Shown: piece after piece, positions 45,983-58,299 of the stretch
Position numbering within the stretch: position 1 is the stretch's first letter
How the letters are laid out: the number at the start of each line of letters is the position of its first letter
DNA from: Episyrphus balteatus
Taxonomy: Eukaryota > Arthropoda > Insecta > Diptera > Syrphidae
Length of the DNA stretch: 64,000 nt
Reading direction: 5' to 3'
NCBI RefSeq assembly: GCF_945859705.1
Contig: NC_079134.1
Span: forward strand, 48,786,402-48,850,401
The notes under the pieces: generated by a model
Database searches by the model: none
What the model saw: only the letters and a program-made list of their open reading frames with translations
What the model was told of the DNA's origin: nothing
Program-made: the position numbers and the translations under genes

Positions 45983-48429
45983 CCTTCTTTAAAGATATGT
46001 ATGTATAAGATATAAGTTGTTGGAATAAAATATTTTTCAAAATATTTTTTTAATATGAAACATTTTTTAAAATTTTAACGATAAGTTTATATGTATCAAT
46101 AGTGAAAAATCATTCAAATTCGTCCATTAATTTAAAAGTTATAGCCCGTTGTCCACTTTTTCAGCTTCTGTTTTTCAAAAAAAGTTTCTTCGTAATAAAA
46201 GTATGTTTGATTTTCTAATTACTTCAGAAACTGTTTTAAGGATTCTCTGAATACAAGAATCCGAAATCAAACAAAATTTGACTGGCTTTTACTTTCATTT
46301 AAATTAATATCTCGGTACCAGTATATTTTATAAAAAAAAAAAAACAAAGTATTTTGAAAAATACAATAAGTGAGCCCTTATATTTGATATACCTAATAGG
46401 TATTACCTATACCACATAAGTCCATGGAAAAAAAAATCAAGTGTGCAATTCACACGTGGTAGAAGTGAAACCTTAAAAACACATTTTTCTTAAAAAAAAA
46501 TCGAAAAAATCTATCCTTTATTTCTTTCATCACCTTTAAGTCCTTTTGTTATGATAACCTATAAGAAATTGTATGTCATATGAAAGGTTATTTATTTAAG
46601 CTTTAAATATTTTTTCAATAATGTCTGTCCCCACATCTACAAAAAGAGCTAGAATTTTTTGATTTGAAACCAATTAGTTTTCATCAAAAAAAAGCAATAA
46701 AATCAATCTTTTTTATCTTCTGACACATAATGGTGTCCATTTATTTAATACATTTTATATCATCTGAAAGCTTATTATTTTACGTTTTACATGACGCTTC
46801 AATCATATTTCTACGGTGCCTAAAAAAAAAGTAAGAATTTTTTAAAGCCAACCTATCGAAATTTCAAACTGAGATTACTGTACTTCCTACACTGGTAGCT
46901 GGTCATCGGAAAAACAGATCTCCACAGGTGTTTTTAGGTATTTTTCAAGTTTCTCAATTTAAGATTGTCTAACTTGTAGAGCACGTACCGATATGTGCGA
47001 TATATGAATGAAAGGTAATATTATCAGCATGTGTATTAAAGTTAAATCAAATGTTTATGTGCTCTAGATCAAAAGATATCACGTGTTTAGTAAACGAACA
47101 TCTTTTCACCGTTATCTCAGGAATTTGAATATTAAATTAATTGAAATTTATAGTTTATTCTATAACATATCTACAGTATAATTTTCATTTATCTATCTAT
47201 TAAAAGAAAAAAGTTATAATCAATTGATTTTTCATGTCGCTTTTTCGTTTCATCGTGTTTCAAATCACTACGATACTAAAAAAGTTTTCACTTCAAAAAA
47301 CAATAAATTAACTTTTAAATTAACCGCAACTCAACAGTATCTTTTTTTTAAACAAAGAATTGCAGCCAATGGATGTGTTAGTTACTCAATTTAAATTTAA
47401 ACATCCGTTAAATTTTTGTTTATGATTGATAAAATTGACATTTTTTGGAAGGAAAGCAAAATGTGACTTACATTATACCACTTTCAAATATACTATCAGT
47501 AGAAACTCCGAATTAATACCTACTGCAAATGAGATTTTTTCTTGAAAAATCTGCATGGTACTAAATTTTGTATAACTTTAAAATATTATTGTATTACTTT
47601 TTTTTTAGCTTTGACTCATCGGGTTCAATGAAACATAATTGTTAATTGTGTTTTGACGCATTTTATTATTTCATCTGTTCCTCTTTCATTACTGAGCAGA
47701 ATTTTACTGATGGTATCTGACGGTGTCTTGTTATAACTTGTTATGAAAAAGAGTTATTGTTATCTCCTTGATAAAAATAATATTTTCATATTCATAAGAA
47801 TAATAGACCATCCTGATGAGAGTTAAATGATACTTGTGTTACTGTTACGCAATTTTATGGAGCTAAAGGTCGATGATAGGAGCATTAAAAGCATGATCAA
47901 CTTTGATATACTTTTATTCAATTTTATCCCGAAAAAATTATACTATTTTAGAACTGCACCCTGAAAGCTTTGGTTTGGTATGGTTTGGCTTTGGTTTATA
48001 ATTAAAAAAAAACTTGGCCTGTTATTGTAGTTTTTAAAAAAGTATAAAAGTTTCAAAGTGGAACTCAGAAGTAAAGATATTCATATATAGCGATTTTAAT
48101 TAAACAAAACAAGGGGTTTTCAGAGCTAAAATTAAAAAAAAAAAAAAAAACAAACACCAAAATATCTCTTAACTTACTAAAACTTAGCATTTTACTTAAC
48201 GTTTAAAGTTTTGTACCAATGTGTTTTTTTTTAATTGCTAATGGATTTTTTTTTTTAAATATTTGAAATAATTTTATGTTTGTTGTTGATTGAAAATTTC
48301 TTCAAAATGCCTTTTAAACTTTTTTTTTTGTAAAAAATATTCATACTGACGATTTCTATTTATTTGTTTAAAATTCCTTTCTTTTTGAGTAAACAATTGA
48401 CGTTCTTTCTTAAAAGGTTTGTTTTCCTA
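45983..48429. other. Gene-free AT-rich stretch
   Basis: No exon, RNA gene or delimited element seen. A segment near 47960-48130 (TTGGTTTATAATTAAAAAAAA and ATAAAAGTTTCAAAGTGGAA) resembles the inner part of the 14736-15810 fold-back arm. Confidence 0.4.
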
Positions 48430-50065
48430 TTTTTACTTGCTCTATAGGGCAAGTATTGGTTTCGTGTCAAAAAAAATTCGAGGTTTTAATCAAAAATAAC
48501 ATTACGATTATGGAGAAGCCCAAAAAAGTGGGTTTCGTCATGACGTCCGTCGCACATAGGAGTATTTTGGTCGAAAAGCTGGACAAAAGTCGATTTTCTA
48601 AAAATCAAAATTTTGAATTAAAGTTTTTACAAAGCGGATGCTAAATATACATGGGATCATACAATGCACTTCTTTTTTTTGTGGTAAAGTGTTTGGTGTG
48701 TCAAAACAAGTTCAAAGTCAGCTGTTTATTTTCTGGAATTTTTTTTGTAATTTTTACTGATTTGGTGAGTATATTTAGAGATTGATTGTGAGCAAGTGTG
48801 CTTTTAAACATTAAATTTTCATATGAAAAATACAATTGCAGGTATTGAATAATAATTAAAGAGTAGTTATGGAAACATTAAATTTTTTTTGTTTGAGTAA
48901 ATGACAGTGGGAAAAGAGTCTGCCACATATAGATATTTTTATTACTTTTTTTTAAAGTCTAAGTGTTTTGTTATAGTATTCCCTCCTATTCTGCTTCGAT
49001 ACATAGATTTATGATAACCTTGACTATTCTTTAAATTTAATATCAAAAAATTGGGTGCGATTTTTTGCGATTAACAAAATAATTTACGAGTGAAATTTTC
49101 ACTTTTAGAAAAATCACTCATACGCCCTACGTTTAATTTTAACTGGTTGTTAACATTTTCCAGAAATTTTTTTATTGATATTAATGCATTTGGATTCACT
49201 AAGCCTAAAAATCACAATGGTTCCATTCTAGAAGGTCTTATATTTTAGATATTTAATTTTTTTACATTTTGGGTGTATTAAATTTCATACTATTTTTTTT
49301 AGTTTCTCTTCACAAGCGTTTTTAAAGTTTTGCTGAAAAAAAATTATTTCCTTGCATAAATAATAATTTTTAGCAAAAATAATTACTTTTACTTCAAAAA
49401 ATAATTTTGTCCAGGTTTTTGATCGAAATACTCCTATGTGCGTCGGTCGGTGCGTCCGTGCGTCCATCTGTACAAGTCGCTACAGCCTAAACGGGTTGAC
49501 GGATTTTTTTGAAATTTGGTATAGATGTTTTTTTCGTTATTTCCAAGGTTGTTTTTTTTTTTTTGTTTTTTTAATATCTCGCTTAGAACGTATACCACCC
49601 ATACAAAATTTTTGAGTTATTGCAATTTTATCGAAAACGACTCTAACGATTTTGATTAAATTTAACACGTAATGTTGTACATAGATCTAACATAACTGCG
49701 TTTTTAGTTTTTCTCAAAAAATACGGATAATGGAAATATAGTCTTTACATTTTTTTTAATCGCAGATGTCGGCTCTTCCCGTACATTATTATGGAGTTAT
49801 TGCAATTTTCTCAAAAATGGCTCTAATGATTTTGATAAAATTTTGCATACGTAATATTCAAAGTAATTGCAGTAAAACTGCATTTTTAGTTTTTCTCGAA
49901 AAAGTCAAGTCAAATAAAAAAATTTTATTTAACTAACATTTGGCCTCCATACCGTCTCTTTCCCTACATCAACCAAATTTCTTAAAAATGTATATAGAGG
50001 CAGCTCTTATAATCTACAAGTAAGCTTACATAAAAGTGCTTTGAACTGCAAGAGCAAGTACGTGC
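48430..50065 (+). repeat. Dispersed repeat family copy 2
   Basis: Begins TACTTGCTCTATAGGGCAAG and ends GCAAGAGCAAGTACGTGCGG. It is interrupted by the Transib-like element 48553-49440. Internal duplicated blocks (TCGAAAACGACTCTAACGA and related, twice) precede the end. Confidence 0.65.
48553..49440. mobile_element. Transib-like non-autonomous transposon, TSD CGTCG
   Basis: The TIR CACATAGGAGTATTTTGGTC and its inverse ending CTCCTATGTG enclose 888 bp. The 5-bp TSD CGTCG is exact (48548-48552, 49441-49445). A CAC-starting TIR with a GC-rich CGNCG-type 5-bp TSD fits Transib, the RAG1-related superfamily. No transposase remains. Confidence 0.78.
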
Positions 50066-50445
50066 GGCCCCAGTCGTGCATTTTATTTAAACTACATTTA
50101 CAAAATTCTCAAATAAGCAACTTAAATCTTAAGATCAAGTACTTGTCACGCAGTCATTCATTGTATTGAGTTATAGACATGCATAGACCTTAGGAAGATT
50201 TATTTCAGAATAATACGGAAATATTAAATACGAGTACATTACGTTTTACGTAAGATTTTTTCCCTATAGTATTTGACTTTAGCGGTATATCGGTAACTGA
50301 TTTTTATAAATTTGCAAAAGAGATGAAGATACACTACACATTTGTCGCCCTCTGAACTGGATGAAAGTGCGTTTGCCTTAAAATCTGCTATCGTGCCCTT
50401 ACAAGGCTTCAGCATTTAATGGGTGGAGTGGGTAGTTACTACTTG

Positions 50446-50858
50446 TAGTCCAGTGCATTAACAAAAACAGTGCTGGGGCGACCCAGCAGTTTGTACCACC
50501 CCCAAATTTTATTTTGCTCATTCGATAGAGCATTGGCTGAATATCATTACCCTGATTTTTCGCACTCGCGAAATTCACCTTTCGGTCGCCATCTTGGATT
50601 TTTTCATAATTTTGATAAAAAGTGCTCAAAACTTTAAAATTGTCATGTTTTCGTTTTTTTTACTTTTTGGGCTTGTAACTTTTTTAATATTCGGAATATC
50701 GAAAAAGTGTTCTTGAGATAAAAGACGCGAAATTTTATTGCCTACGTTTTTTTGTATATACAACTTTTATGTAGGATAAATAGAACTCGAGATATTCAAC
50801 AAAAACTAAAATCCAAGATGGGCGGCGGATGATTGGAGCAAACAAATGCACTGGACTA
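50446..50858. repeat. Inverted-repeat element with AGTCCAGTGCATT ends
   Basis: TAGTCCAGTGCATTAACAAA at 50446 has an inverted match AAATGCACTGGACTA. No clear TSD. The ends resemble AGCCCAGTCATTTTA of the 20951 fold-back. Confidence 0.55.
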
Positions 50859-52096
50859 TTTAATCTCGAAAATCATGTGAAAAATTTACTGTTCGCACAA
50901 GTATTCAATTGGAAATATATTTATAATATAAAATTTTAAGCGGTTAAGGTTATACATTTGGTAAATACATTTTTGAACTAAATAATATTGCCGATTCGAT
51001 TTATAACATTTTATTTGCCAGTTTAGTAGCCTTAGAGCTCAACACATTTTGCTCTTTGAAGTGATTTAGCCCTGTCAAGCCGACTCAGTTATGATAGATA
51101 AACAAACACAGCCACAGCGGCATGCGTCGCGTCGAGTGCACTTTGTGCTGTTTATTTAAGAGTAATTTAGCTGACACGTCATGTCAAGACCAAAGTCGAA
51201 TATTTTATTATGTATGTACTTACTCGTATATCTACTTTTTAAGTACATTGATTTTAGTAACATTCTATCAGTCAAGTAAACGATAAGCTGTTTTTGATAC
51301 ATTTTATAGCCCTAATACAACGTGTTATCGGTTGGCTTTCACTTTTTTTTAGGGAGCATCGCGGGGGTTGACTATACTTTATCAGGTAATTTACCTAGAA
51401 CAATTTTGTTTATTGAAAAAATCAAAATAAAGTGTAATTGATGGATAAAACAACTTAAAATTAACATTCTAGATTACCTACCGGCAACTTTTTGTTGATT
51501 TATTTATGTGCATAAAGTACTTAAAAAAAATTAATGTTTTGCATTTGCCAAAATTGTATTGTATGTGAAAATCTGTTATTGTTCATAAAAAGTAAAAAGT
51601 TCAATTTTTTGGCGAAAAGTTTTTTTTTCCTATTGAAATGTGTTTAAGAAAAAAGAATCGACTGCAAGTCGACTACGGAATTTTAGAAAATAGCCCAAAC
51701 TTAAATAACTTAATTTCTATTTTAATTATAAAATAAATCCACTATCTGATAGAGTTAAACGCAAGATAATTGAACTTAACTACTCGTCACTGTCGACAAA
51801 TTTAATTATATCTACTATTTGTGCGAACTTAAAATTAAAAACTATGTAGTGATTGATTTATCAAGCCAGTGGTAATGACTGATCGACCACACTAGGTTAA
51901 GTATTAATTGATAAGATAAGTTATATCTACGAGTTCGAGAAAACCCATGTCCGTCAAAGAATCAGAGATGCCATTGCACTTTCTTCAAAGAACTTTTCCA
52001 CAACTAGCTAGTTTTTATCAGAAAAATGAAATTATATCTTTCTTAAGTTGTATTGCTGCTTATGATCTTTTAAGTTATACAATGTCTTTCACTCTA
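50859..52096. other. Gene-free stretch
   Basis: No supported feature. AT-rich with isolated short frames only. Confidence 0.4.
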
Positions 52097-53337
52097 AGGC
52101 TAGGCGCACACATGCGATTTCAGTCGCACGATTATTTAGTCGCAAAAATGGATCACACGGATTTCAATGCCGGTGAACACACATGCTTCTAATAAATAGC
52201 CGCGATTTAAAAATTGAAAATTGTCCCATTTTTTTGGCGACGCGATTGTCGCAAATTAAAATGGAACAAATGGACCAGTATAGTTGTGCACACACTTGCG
52301 ACTAAACCGAAAACGACTAAAAAGTAGCAGTCGCAAAGAGGCCAAATCATGCGCACACATGCGATTTTCCACCACTCGATTTTTTAGACGCAAGAAATGA
52401 AACACATTGTTTTAAATGAGAGCGCACAGGCTTGCGATTTTAAAATCGCAAAGTTTAAAAAAATGGATCCGGTTCTATTTTTCGCGATTTTTTTTGTTGC
52501 ACATAAGGATATATCATACAGAATATAATGCACTTGCGCGCTCGTTTGACCCTTGGAACATTTGTTTTAAGAACAGTAATGGATATAACCAGAAAGTGTT
52601 GTATAGTGGCTCTTTTGTTATAAGCAATAGAATTATAAAAGGACAATTCCATAAAATTCATAAAAATTTCAGAAATTTACCCAGTACTAAAGAATGAGTA
52701 TTCAATGCTTTGGTGAAATATTGGTACTCGTGAGGTCTAAAATATGATACAAAAATACACGTTGGAGATAATCTATTTCGCCTGGAAGAACTTCTTAAAA
52801 ATCCATCAATCAAAAATCAAGTAAAAATTTAACATGTATTGGGTAGGTACATCTTTGAATTTCTCTCGGTATAATTATATTTTAAAATTTCATGAAAAGT
52901 AATACAGAGATACCTAGTAGAAAAAATCGAATTATTTTTTATCGAAAGAATTAAAACTTTTAAAATAAGGTGGATGCTATGCGGTTATTTTAAAAAATTT
53001 ATCACTTCTTAAACCGTTTCATGAATTTACCTTATCACAAAACTTGATTGTAGATACCATTTGTATGAAATTTTCCATTACGAACGGATTTAGAATTGTT
53101 TTCTTTGCGGTCATTTGACCATTAGATTTGAACAGTAAATAACTCCTGGCTCTTTTGATGATGCATTTTTTTATCCAAAATAGGTCAACTATTTTTCGAT
53201 TAAACATAATGTTTTTCTTGCAATAAATAATAATAATCGCGCGATTTTTTAGTCGCAAGTGTGTGCACGGTAATTTTTTGTTGCGACTGCGATTTTTTAG
53301 TAGCAACGACTAAAAATCGCATGTGTGCGCCTAGCCT
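52097..53337. mobile_element. DNA element with AGGCTAGGCGCACACATGCG ends
   Basis: The TIRs AGGCTAGGCGCACACATGCG (52097) and inverse (ending 53337) are followed by many GCGATTT, AGTCGCAA and GCACACATGCGATTT repeats at both ends. No secure TSD. The interior (52450-53220) holds AT-rich frames without recognised similarity. Confidence 0.65.
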
Positions 53338-53364
53338 AATTCTAATCTGTAATAACACCGGCAC

Positions 53365-53924
53365 CAGGGTTCGGACTTTAGTTTCAAAATTTTGAAGCAA
53401 ATTTGAAAAAAAAGTGAAGTAGATCCCAAATTTCGGAAGTAGATTTCAAAATTAAACTTTCAGAACATTTATTTACAAAAATTTATTCTAAAAAAATTAT
53501 TTTTCAACAAAATTATTTTTCTTTACTTTTTTTATTATGATCTTTTCCAAAAAACCTTTCTCATCTCGTTGTTGTAATGGTGCTTTGGGGTAAAACGGTT
53601 AATTCAGCATAATCTAACAAATTTTTGATCAGGAATTCTCCAAAATCAGTCAAAATTACTTTGATAAACTTTATTTATATCTTGAATCCGAAGAATAATT
53701 GACCTCCATTCATCATTTGAGATTTCAGTTGAGCTTTATTTCTCAATGCCTCGACGAGATTTAAAATTGAAGTTAAATCCCTTTCTCTAAATTTATTATT
53801 TGAAAAATATTTTTCAATCAAGAAATAGAAGTAGATCCTGAAAAAGAGAAGTAGGGAAGTAGATTTTATTTTTTTCCCAAAATCGAAGTAAATCTACTTC
53901 GATCGAAGTAATGTCCGAACCCTG
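53365..53924. mobile_element. hAT-like MITE, CAGGGTTCGGAC ends, TSD ACCGGCAC
   Basis: 560 bp. The TIR CAGGGTTCGGAC and inverse GTCCGAACCCTG have the exact 8-bp TSD ACCGGCAC (53357-53364, 53925-53932). Subterminal GAAGTAGATC motifs are repeated near both ends. No coding frame. Confidence 0.9.
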
Positions 53925-54504
53925 ACCGGCACACAAAAGAAAATAAATTGCACGACTGGGGTCGCACGTACTTGCTCTTAGAGTTCAAGTTGCTTAAATT
54001 TTAAAGACTTTTTATATAGAAATTTGGAAAATCTAAATATATGGGAAAGAAAAAAAAAAAGGAAATTCGTTTTTTAAAAAAATAATATAAAATCTGAAAT
54101 CAAATTGCCCCCCAAAACAAGTATGCAGTTTTGACTGATATACTAACATGCATTTTTAGAAAAAAATCGTTAGAGCCGTTTTTTAAAAAACTAATTTTTT
54201 ATAAATAATTTCTTGGAAAAAAAGTTTTAAAATAAAATTGGTATGCCATTTTGTAGAAATCACTGATCAACATCTAAACACAAAATTTCAAAAAAATTTA
54301 ATGTCCCGTTTTCGAAAATTGGATTTTTCAAAAAAAAATTTTCAAAATTTTTTTAAATATCCAAAAAGTATTTTTTTCAAAATTTTGCTTTTGGCTTATA
54401 TTTAAATTATATAAATTCTTCATCACAAAAAGTTTCGTTGAAATAGAATAAGCACTTTCGGAGATAATCGGATTTAAAAAAAACGGTTCTATGGCAGGTA
54501 CCGT

Positions 54505-55312
54505 TAGGGTTGCCAACCGTACTCTAAAAAAGAGTATTGTACTCTATTTCACGTATGTGTACTCTATAATCTATAACTCTGATAGAGTACGTCAAAATAC
54601 TCTTTTTTTTACTTAAGGCTAAGTGTACCACCACATAAACATAAGCATTTTAACGTTTACAAATTGGTGGATAACTTTCATATTTCTAAAGATAGAATTG
54701 AATGAAAAAAAGAACGAGGCTTAAAATATTCGACCTTATAATTTCTAAACTTGAACAATTGTAATTCAGAGAGTACAAAACACTATAATTTTTGTCGTTG
54801 TTTTAGTACGACCAATTTGTTTTGTGTTTGTTTCTTAGTAAAACTTAAAATTTAATTTTTTACTAAAATTTTAATTTTTTTTTAATTCAAATTTTGTTCT
54901 CTATTTTACTTTGTTTTGTTTAAGACATCAAAATCTTAGATTTTTTCTTGTAAAATATCAAGGTATTTAAAATTGAGTTTACCTTCTTATATATTTTTAT
55001 TTCGATGAATTATGCAAAAATTGTAAGCCATATTCTATCTGTTCTTGCCACTTCAGCATTCACTGAGAGAGTATTGTCGGTCTTGAATATGAAGTGGCGA
55101 GAGGAGAGGAAATTGATCAAAAATGAGCTCTTAATGTATATGAATTTTGAATTTGAACGTTTAGTCATGCACGTATTTTAAAAACAACAACAAATTATTA
55201 TGTACTGTAAGAAGCAAAAAAAAAAATACTCTTCTTTTTTCAAATGTACTCTTTTTTTTCGTCTCTGAAATCAAATATACTCTATTCCTTGTTAAAAAAG
55301 TTGGCAACCCTA
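54505..55312. mobile_element. hAT transposon remnant, TSD GGTACCGT
   Basis: 808 bp. The TIR TAGGGTTGCCAAC and its exact inverse are flanked by GGTACCGT (54497-54504, 55313-55320). The related copy at 61686-61700 has the uninterrupted GGTACCGTTAATAATG, confirming the insertion. ACTCT/AGAGT-rich tracts near both ends are probable subterminal sites. It keeps the end of a transposase gene (55008-55181). Confidence 0.92.
55008..55181 (+). pseudogene. C-terminal (dimerisation) fragment of a hAT transposase
   Basis: A 57-codon open tail ending in TAA contains LATSAFTERVLSVLNMKW and then RKLIKNELLMYMN. This fits the hAT family C-terminal dimerisation domain (small residues, then ERVFS, then a leucine-rich helix). 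The catalytic part is deleted, so this is a non-autonomous derivative. Confidence 0.75.
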
Positions 55313-55576
55313 GGTACCGTTAATAATGATTTTCAAAAAAAAAAATTTTCATTAGAAGATAGACCTTGTCTTAAAACTTACATTTGAATTTTTTAAACAA
55401 AATCGTTGGAGCCGTTTTTGAGCAATTTCAACTTTACTAAAATCGGTATATGACAAGTACCGTTATTTTTGGTCCAAAAAAATTAATTCCAAAAACCCCT
55501 CTGGAGAGTCGCCAAATAACGCTACACACCAAGTTTGACATTAATCGGTCCATCCGTTTAGGCTGTAGCTCCTTAT

Positions 55577-55880
55577 ACAGACAGACAGACAGACTGACAG
55601 ACTGACAGACTGACAGACTGACAGACAGACAGACTGACAGACTGACAGACTGACAGACTGACAGACTGACAGACTGACAGACTGACAGACTGACAGACTG
55701 ACAGACTGACAGACTGACAGACTGACAGACTGACAGACTGACAGACTGACAGACTGACAGACTGACAGACTGACAGACTGACAGACTGACAGACTGACAG
55801 ACTGACAGACTGACAGACTGACAGACTGACAGACTGACAGACTGACAGACTGACAGACTGACAGACAGACAGACAGACAT
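55577..55880. repeat. Microsatellite-like array, 8-bp unit GACAGACT
   Basis: About 300 bp of nearly uninterrupted GACAGACT with a few pure GACA stretches at the ends. An 8-bp period read in any frame gives repeating LSVCQSVS-type peptides, so the frames at 55437-56001 are artefacts. Confidence 0.95.
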
Positions 55881-55960
55881 ACGGACTTCCGGGACCCACT
55901 TTTTTGGCATTGTCTACCATCGTAATGTCATGGAAAAATGTTATCTCAACTTTTTTTTTT

Positions 55961-57554
55961 TGTACGAATGCATAACTTGATATATAGTACCTATATCGCA
56001 AGTAAAAATTATTTTCTCAGTTGTCCGGCTTTTTTTGGCGATCATAGAAAGTGTATGTAAGTACATGAAACATGAGAGTACATGAAACATGAGAGTTTTT
56101 TGGGAAAATAACTTTTTTCTATTCATATTTCCTAGTTGTAATATTTATGACACGATAGTACTCAAACAAAAAATTTTAATATTGATATTCATAGATAGAG
56201 TTCGAAAGGGTTAAAAGTATAGCACGTTTTTGACTCGTTAAGTGGTTATATCTAGTTGTAAGTGCGAAAAAACGTTCTTTTTTGTGGATTTTTTTTTGAA
56301 GAGGCATTTAAATATATAAACATAAAGAATACAATATGTACAGCAAATTTTATGTATTAAAAGAATTCGATGTGTATTTAAAAAAATATTAGGTTTTGTA
56401 GTATATCTCCTAGACGATCTCCAAAAAAAGATATCTGATCCAAATCACTTAACATTAAAAAATCCAAAATATTCATTTCCATGATAGACGAATGCAGGTA
56501 ATGAACGAAGGAATAGGCAAAATTTTGATTTTTGACAAAATGGCGGCTTTCCAAGGAAAAAAATCGTTTTTTTTTCACGAAAATTTACACTTTAAGGTGG
56601 CTTAAAAAATCGAATTATTATCAAAAACCTTATTCCTTCGTTCATTACCTGACAAAAGTATCTAAAAAAATTGTGTAAAAACTTCAAGCCGATCACTCCA
56701 GTCGTTTCGGAGAAATTTGGCTCATCGACTTTGAAAACAGAGTTTCGAGAAAAACGCCTTTAAAAATTTTGGGAACCATGTAAACTTAGTTAAAAAGTCT
56801 TCACAAATACGTATTTTCTCGGAAACTAATTGCTGTATCAATGTGAAATTTTCGGACAACATTCTTATATTTACCTATGTACATTTAAAATATGAAAATA
56901 AAAATTGGGTTTTTTTTTTTCAAAATTACAACTAGGTATAACCCTTTTAAGTTGGTTATTTCCACTTTAAATATTTTCAAACTTATGTCGGTTTTTCAGG
57001 CTAATGCAGACTTTTCACGAGTCTATTTTAGCCGCACGACATGTCGGTCGACTAGGATTTTTCTATGGGGAACGTCACGTTCACACGAGTCGAAAAGCTT
57101 CTCCACACGGCAAAAATCGACTCGTGAAAAGTCCCCATGAGTTATCACAAGAATTAGATTGAGGTAGAAAACGCATGCTGAAAAGCATTATTAACTGGGA
57201 GGATAAAGAAAATGTATGCGGTATGCGTAATTGTGTAAATTGACCTGAACGTTGACGTTCCGCTATCATTCTGGTGGGGCCGGAATTTTATTTTAAAAAG
57301 GAGTGATTCTTTATAAACATCTAAAATGGTAAACTCTCAATTTTTGCCTTAAACATCGCTAAATATATGGGGATACGTATAAGGAAGTTTCGAAACTTTA
57401 GAAATAAAAACACCACCTTCATAAATAATAATTAAAACAATAAATAAAACATCATTTGAAACATCAAAATAAGCATATCTATCTACACACTGAGAAATTT
57501 TCTAAAATGATTTTCTTAAAATGTTTTCTAAATTAAATACTATTTTTTTGAAGG
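55961..57554. other. 5' flank of the SLC5-type gene; repeats only
   Basis: A loosely inverted pair shares TTCCTTCGTTCATTACCTG (about 56634) and its inverse CAGGTAATGAACGAAGGAAT (56493). A MITE lies at 57010-57132. No promoter motif is secure. Confidence 0.45.
57010..57132. repeat. 123-bp inverted-repeat element, ACTTTTCACGAGTC ends
   Basis: ACTTTTCACGAGTC and its exact inverse enclose the segment, with further pairing inside (TTTTAGCCGC versus CGGCAAAAAT). No TSD seen. Confidence 0.6.
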
Positions 57555-58299
57555 ATGGAGGAGTATAAAGACTATCAGGAGTTTCACTTCCACATAGTCG
57601 ATTATTTAATATTCTGTGGTATGCTGGTTGTATCTGCTGGAACTGGTATTTATTACGGCTACTATAGGTTTGTTTATTTGATTTCAACTTGAGTTCTATC
57701 TAAATTGTATTTAATTTTAGAAAAACGGGTGTCATTGAACAATGTGATACAAAAATGAAACCCGGTCGAAGTTTAAACTTTGGATCGAAAAAACTAAGTG
57801 AGTACCTGCTTGGATCTCGAAGTCTTGCAACATTCCCAGTAGCAATGAGTTTAATTGGAAGGTAAGCAAATCCAGTGGCAAGAGTTTCAAAAACAATCAA
57901 CCTTAACCTAACGTTTGATTCAAATTTCAAGTTAAATAGTTTTGTTCCGTTTTTTTTTTCTTGATGAGTTTTTTTCCTTAAGTTTAAGTGCAAAAACTGT
58001 CTATAATGTCTGGGGCTTAAATATTTAAACAAGTTTAAGTTGATATTTTATCAAATAGGGTTGGTAGTTTTTGAAGCTCGAGCTAGGAAATCAAAATTCA
58101 ATGGAACGATACATTTCTTATCCTAGATTATTTACTCAGTTACGTGTCAGGTGTAACAGTTCTGGGGACACCAGCGGAGATCTATAATTTTGGCACACAA
58201 TATTGGCTAACATTGATACCTGTCATGTTAATGGCTTTAACCGTATCTACGGTGTACCTGCCAGTGTTTACCACTTTAAGAATCTGTTCATCCTATGAA
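57555..58299 (+). CDS. SLC5-family sodium-coupled solute transporter, first three recognised exons (partial)
   Basis: SLC5 proteins are plasma-membrane symporters for vitamins, monocarboxylates, sugars or iodide. Exons are 57555-57667, 57721-57861 and 58140-58299, phases 2, 2 and 0, with donors GTTTGT, GTAAGC and GTACGT. They give 138 residues. They show the first helix of the fold (HIVDYLIFCGMLVVSAGTGI), a KKLSEYLLGSRSLATFPVAM segment and the family-typical SGVTVLGTPAEIYNFGTQYW, then a membrane helix and the start of the SSYE(YL) motif. The exon 3 acceptor is placed at 58139, because the earlier TAG at 58126 breaks the frame. The domain order and wording are closest to the SMVT/monocarboxylate branch as I know it. 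Later exons were not found before 64000, so they lie beyond a repeat-filled intron. Confidence 0.85.

Larger units (their letters stand above)
53950..55960 (-). repeat. Dispersed repeat family copy 3, with microsatellite expansion
   Basis: In inverse orientation it starts at CGCACGTACTTGCTCTT (53963) and ends at the ACCATCGTAATGTCATGG block near 55930. The core ATCCGTTTAGGCTGTAGC (55551) lies beside a 300-bp GACAGACT array. It is interrupted by the hAT element 54505-55312. It parallels 61415-62045 closely outside that insertion. Confidence 0.65.

Noticed and set aside
55437..56001. Frames of 142 and 157 residues rich in SVCLSVSL
   Set aside because: They are translations of the GACAGACT array; an 8-bp period yields an eight-residue repeat in any frame.
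57700..58032. 110-residue minus-strand frame
   Set aside because: Antisense to SLC5-type exon 2 and its intron; no motif of its own.
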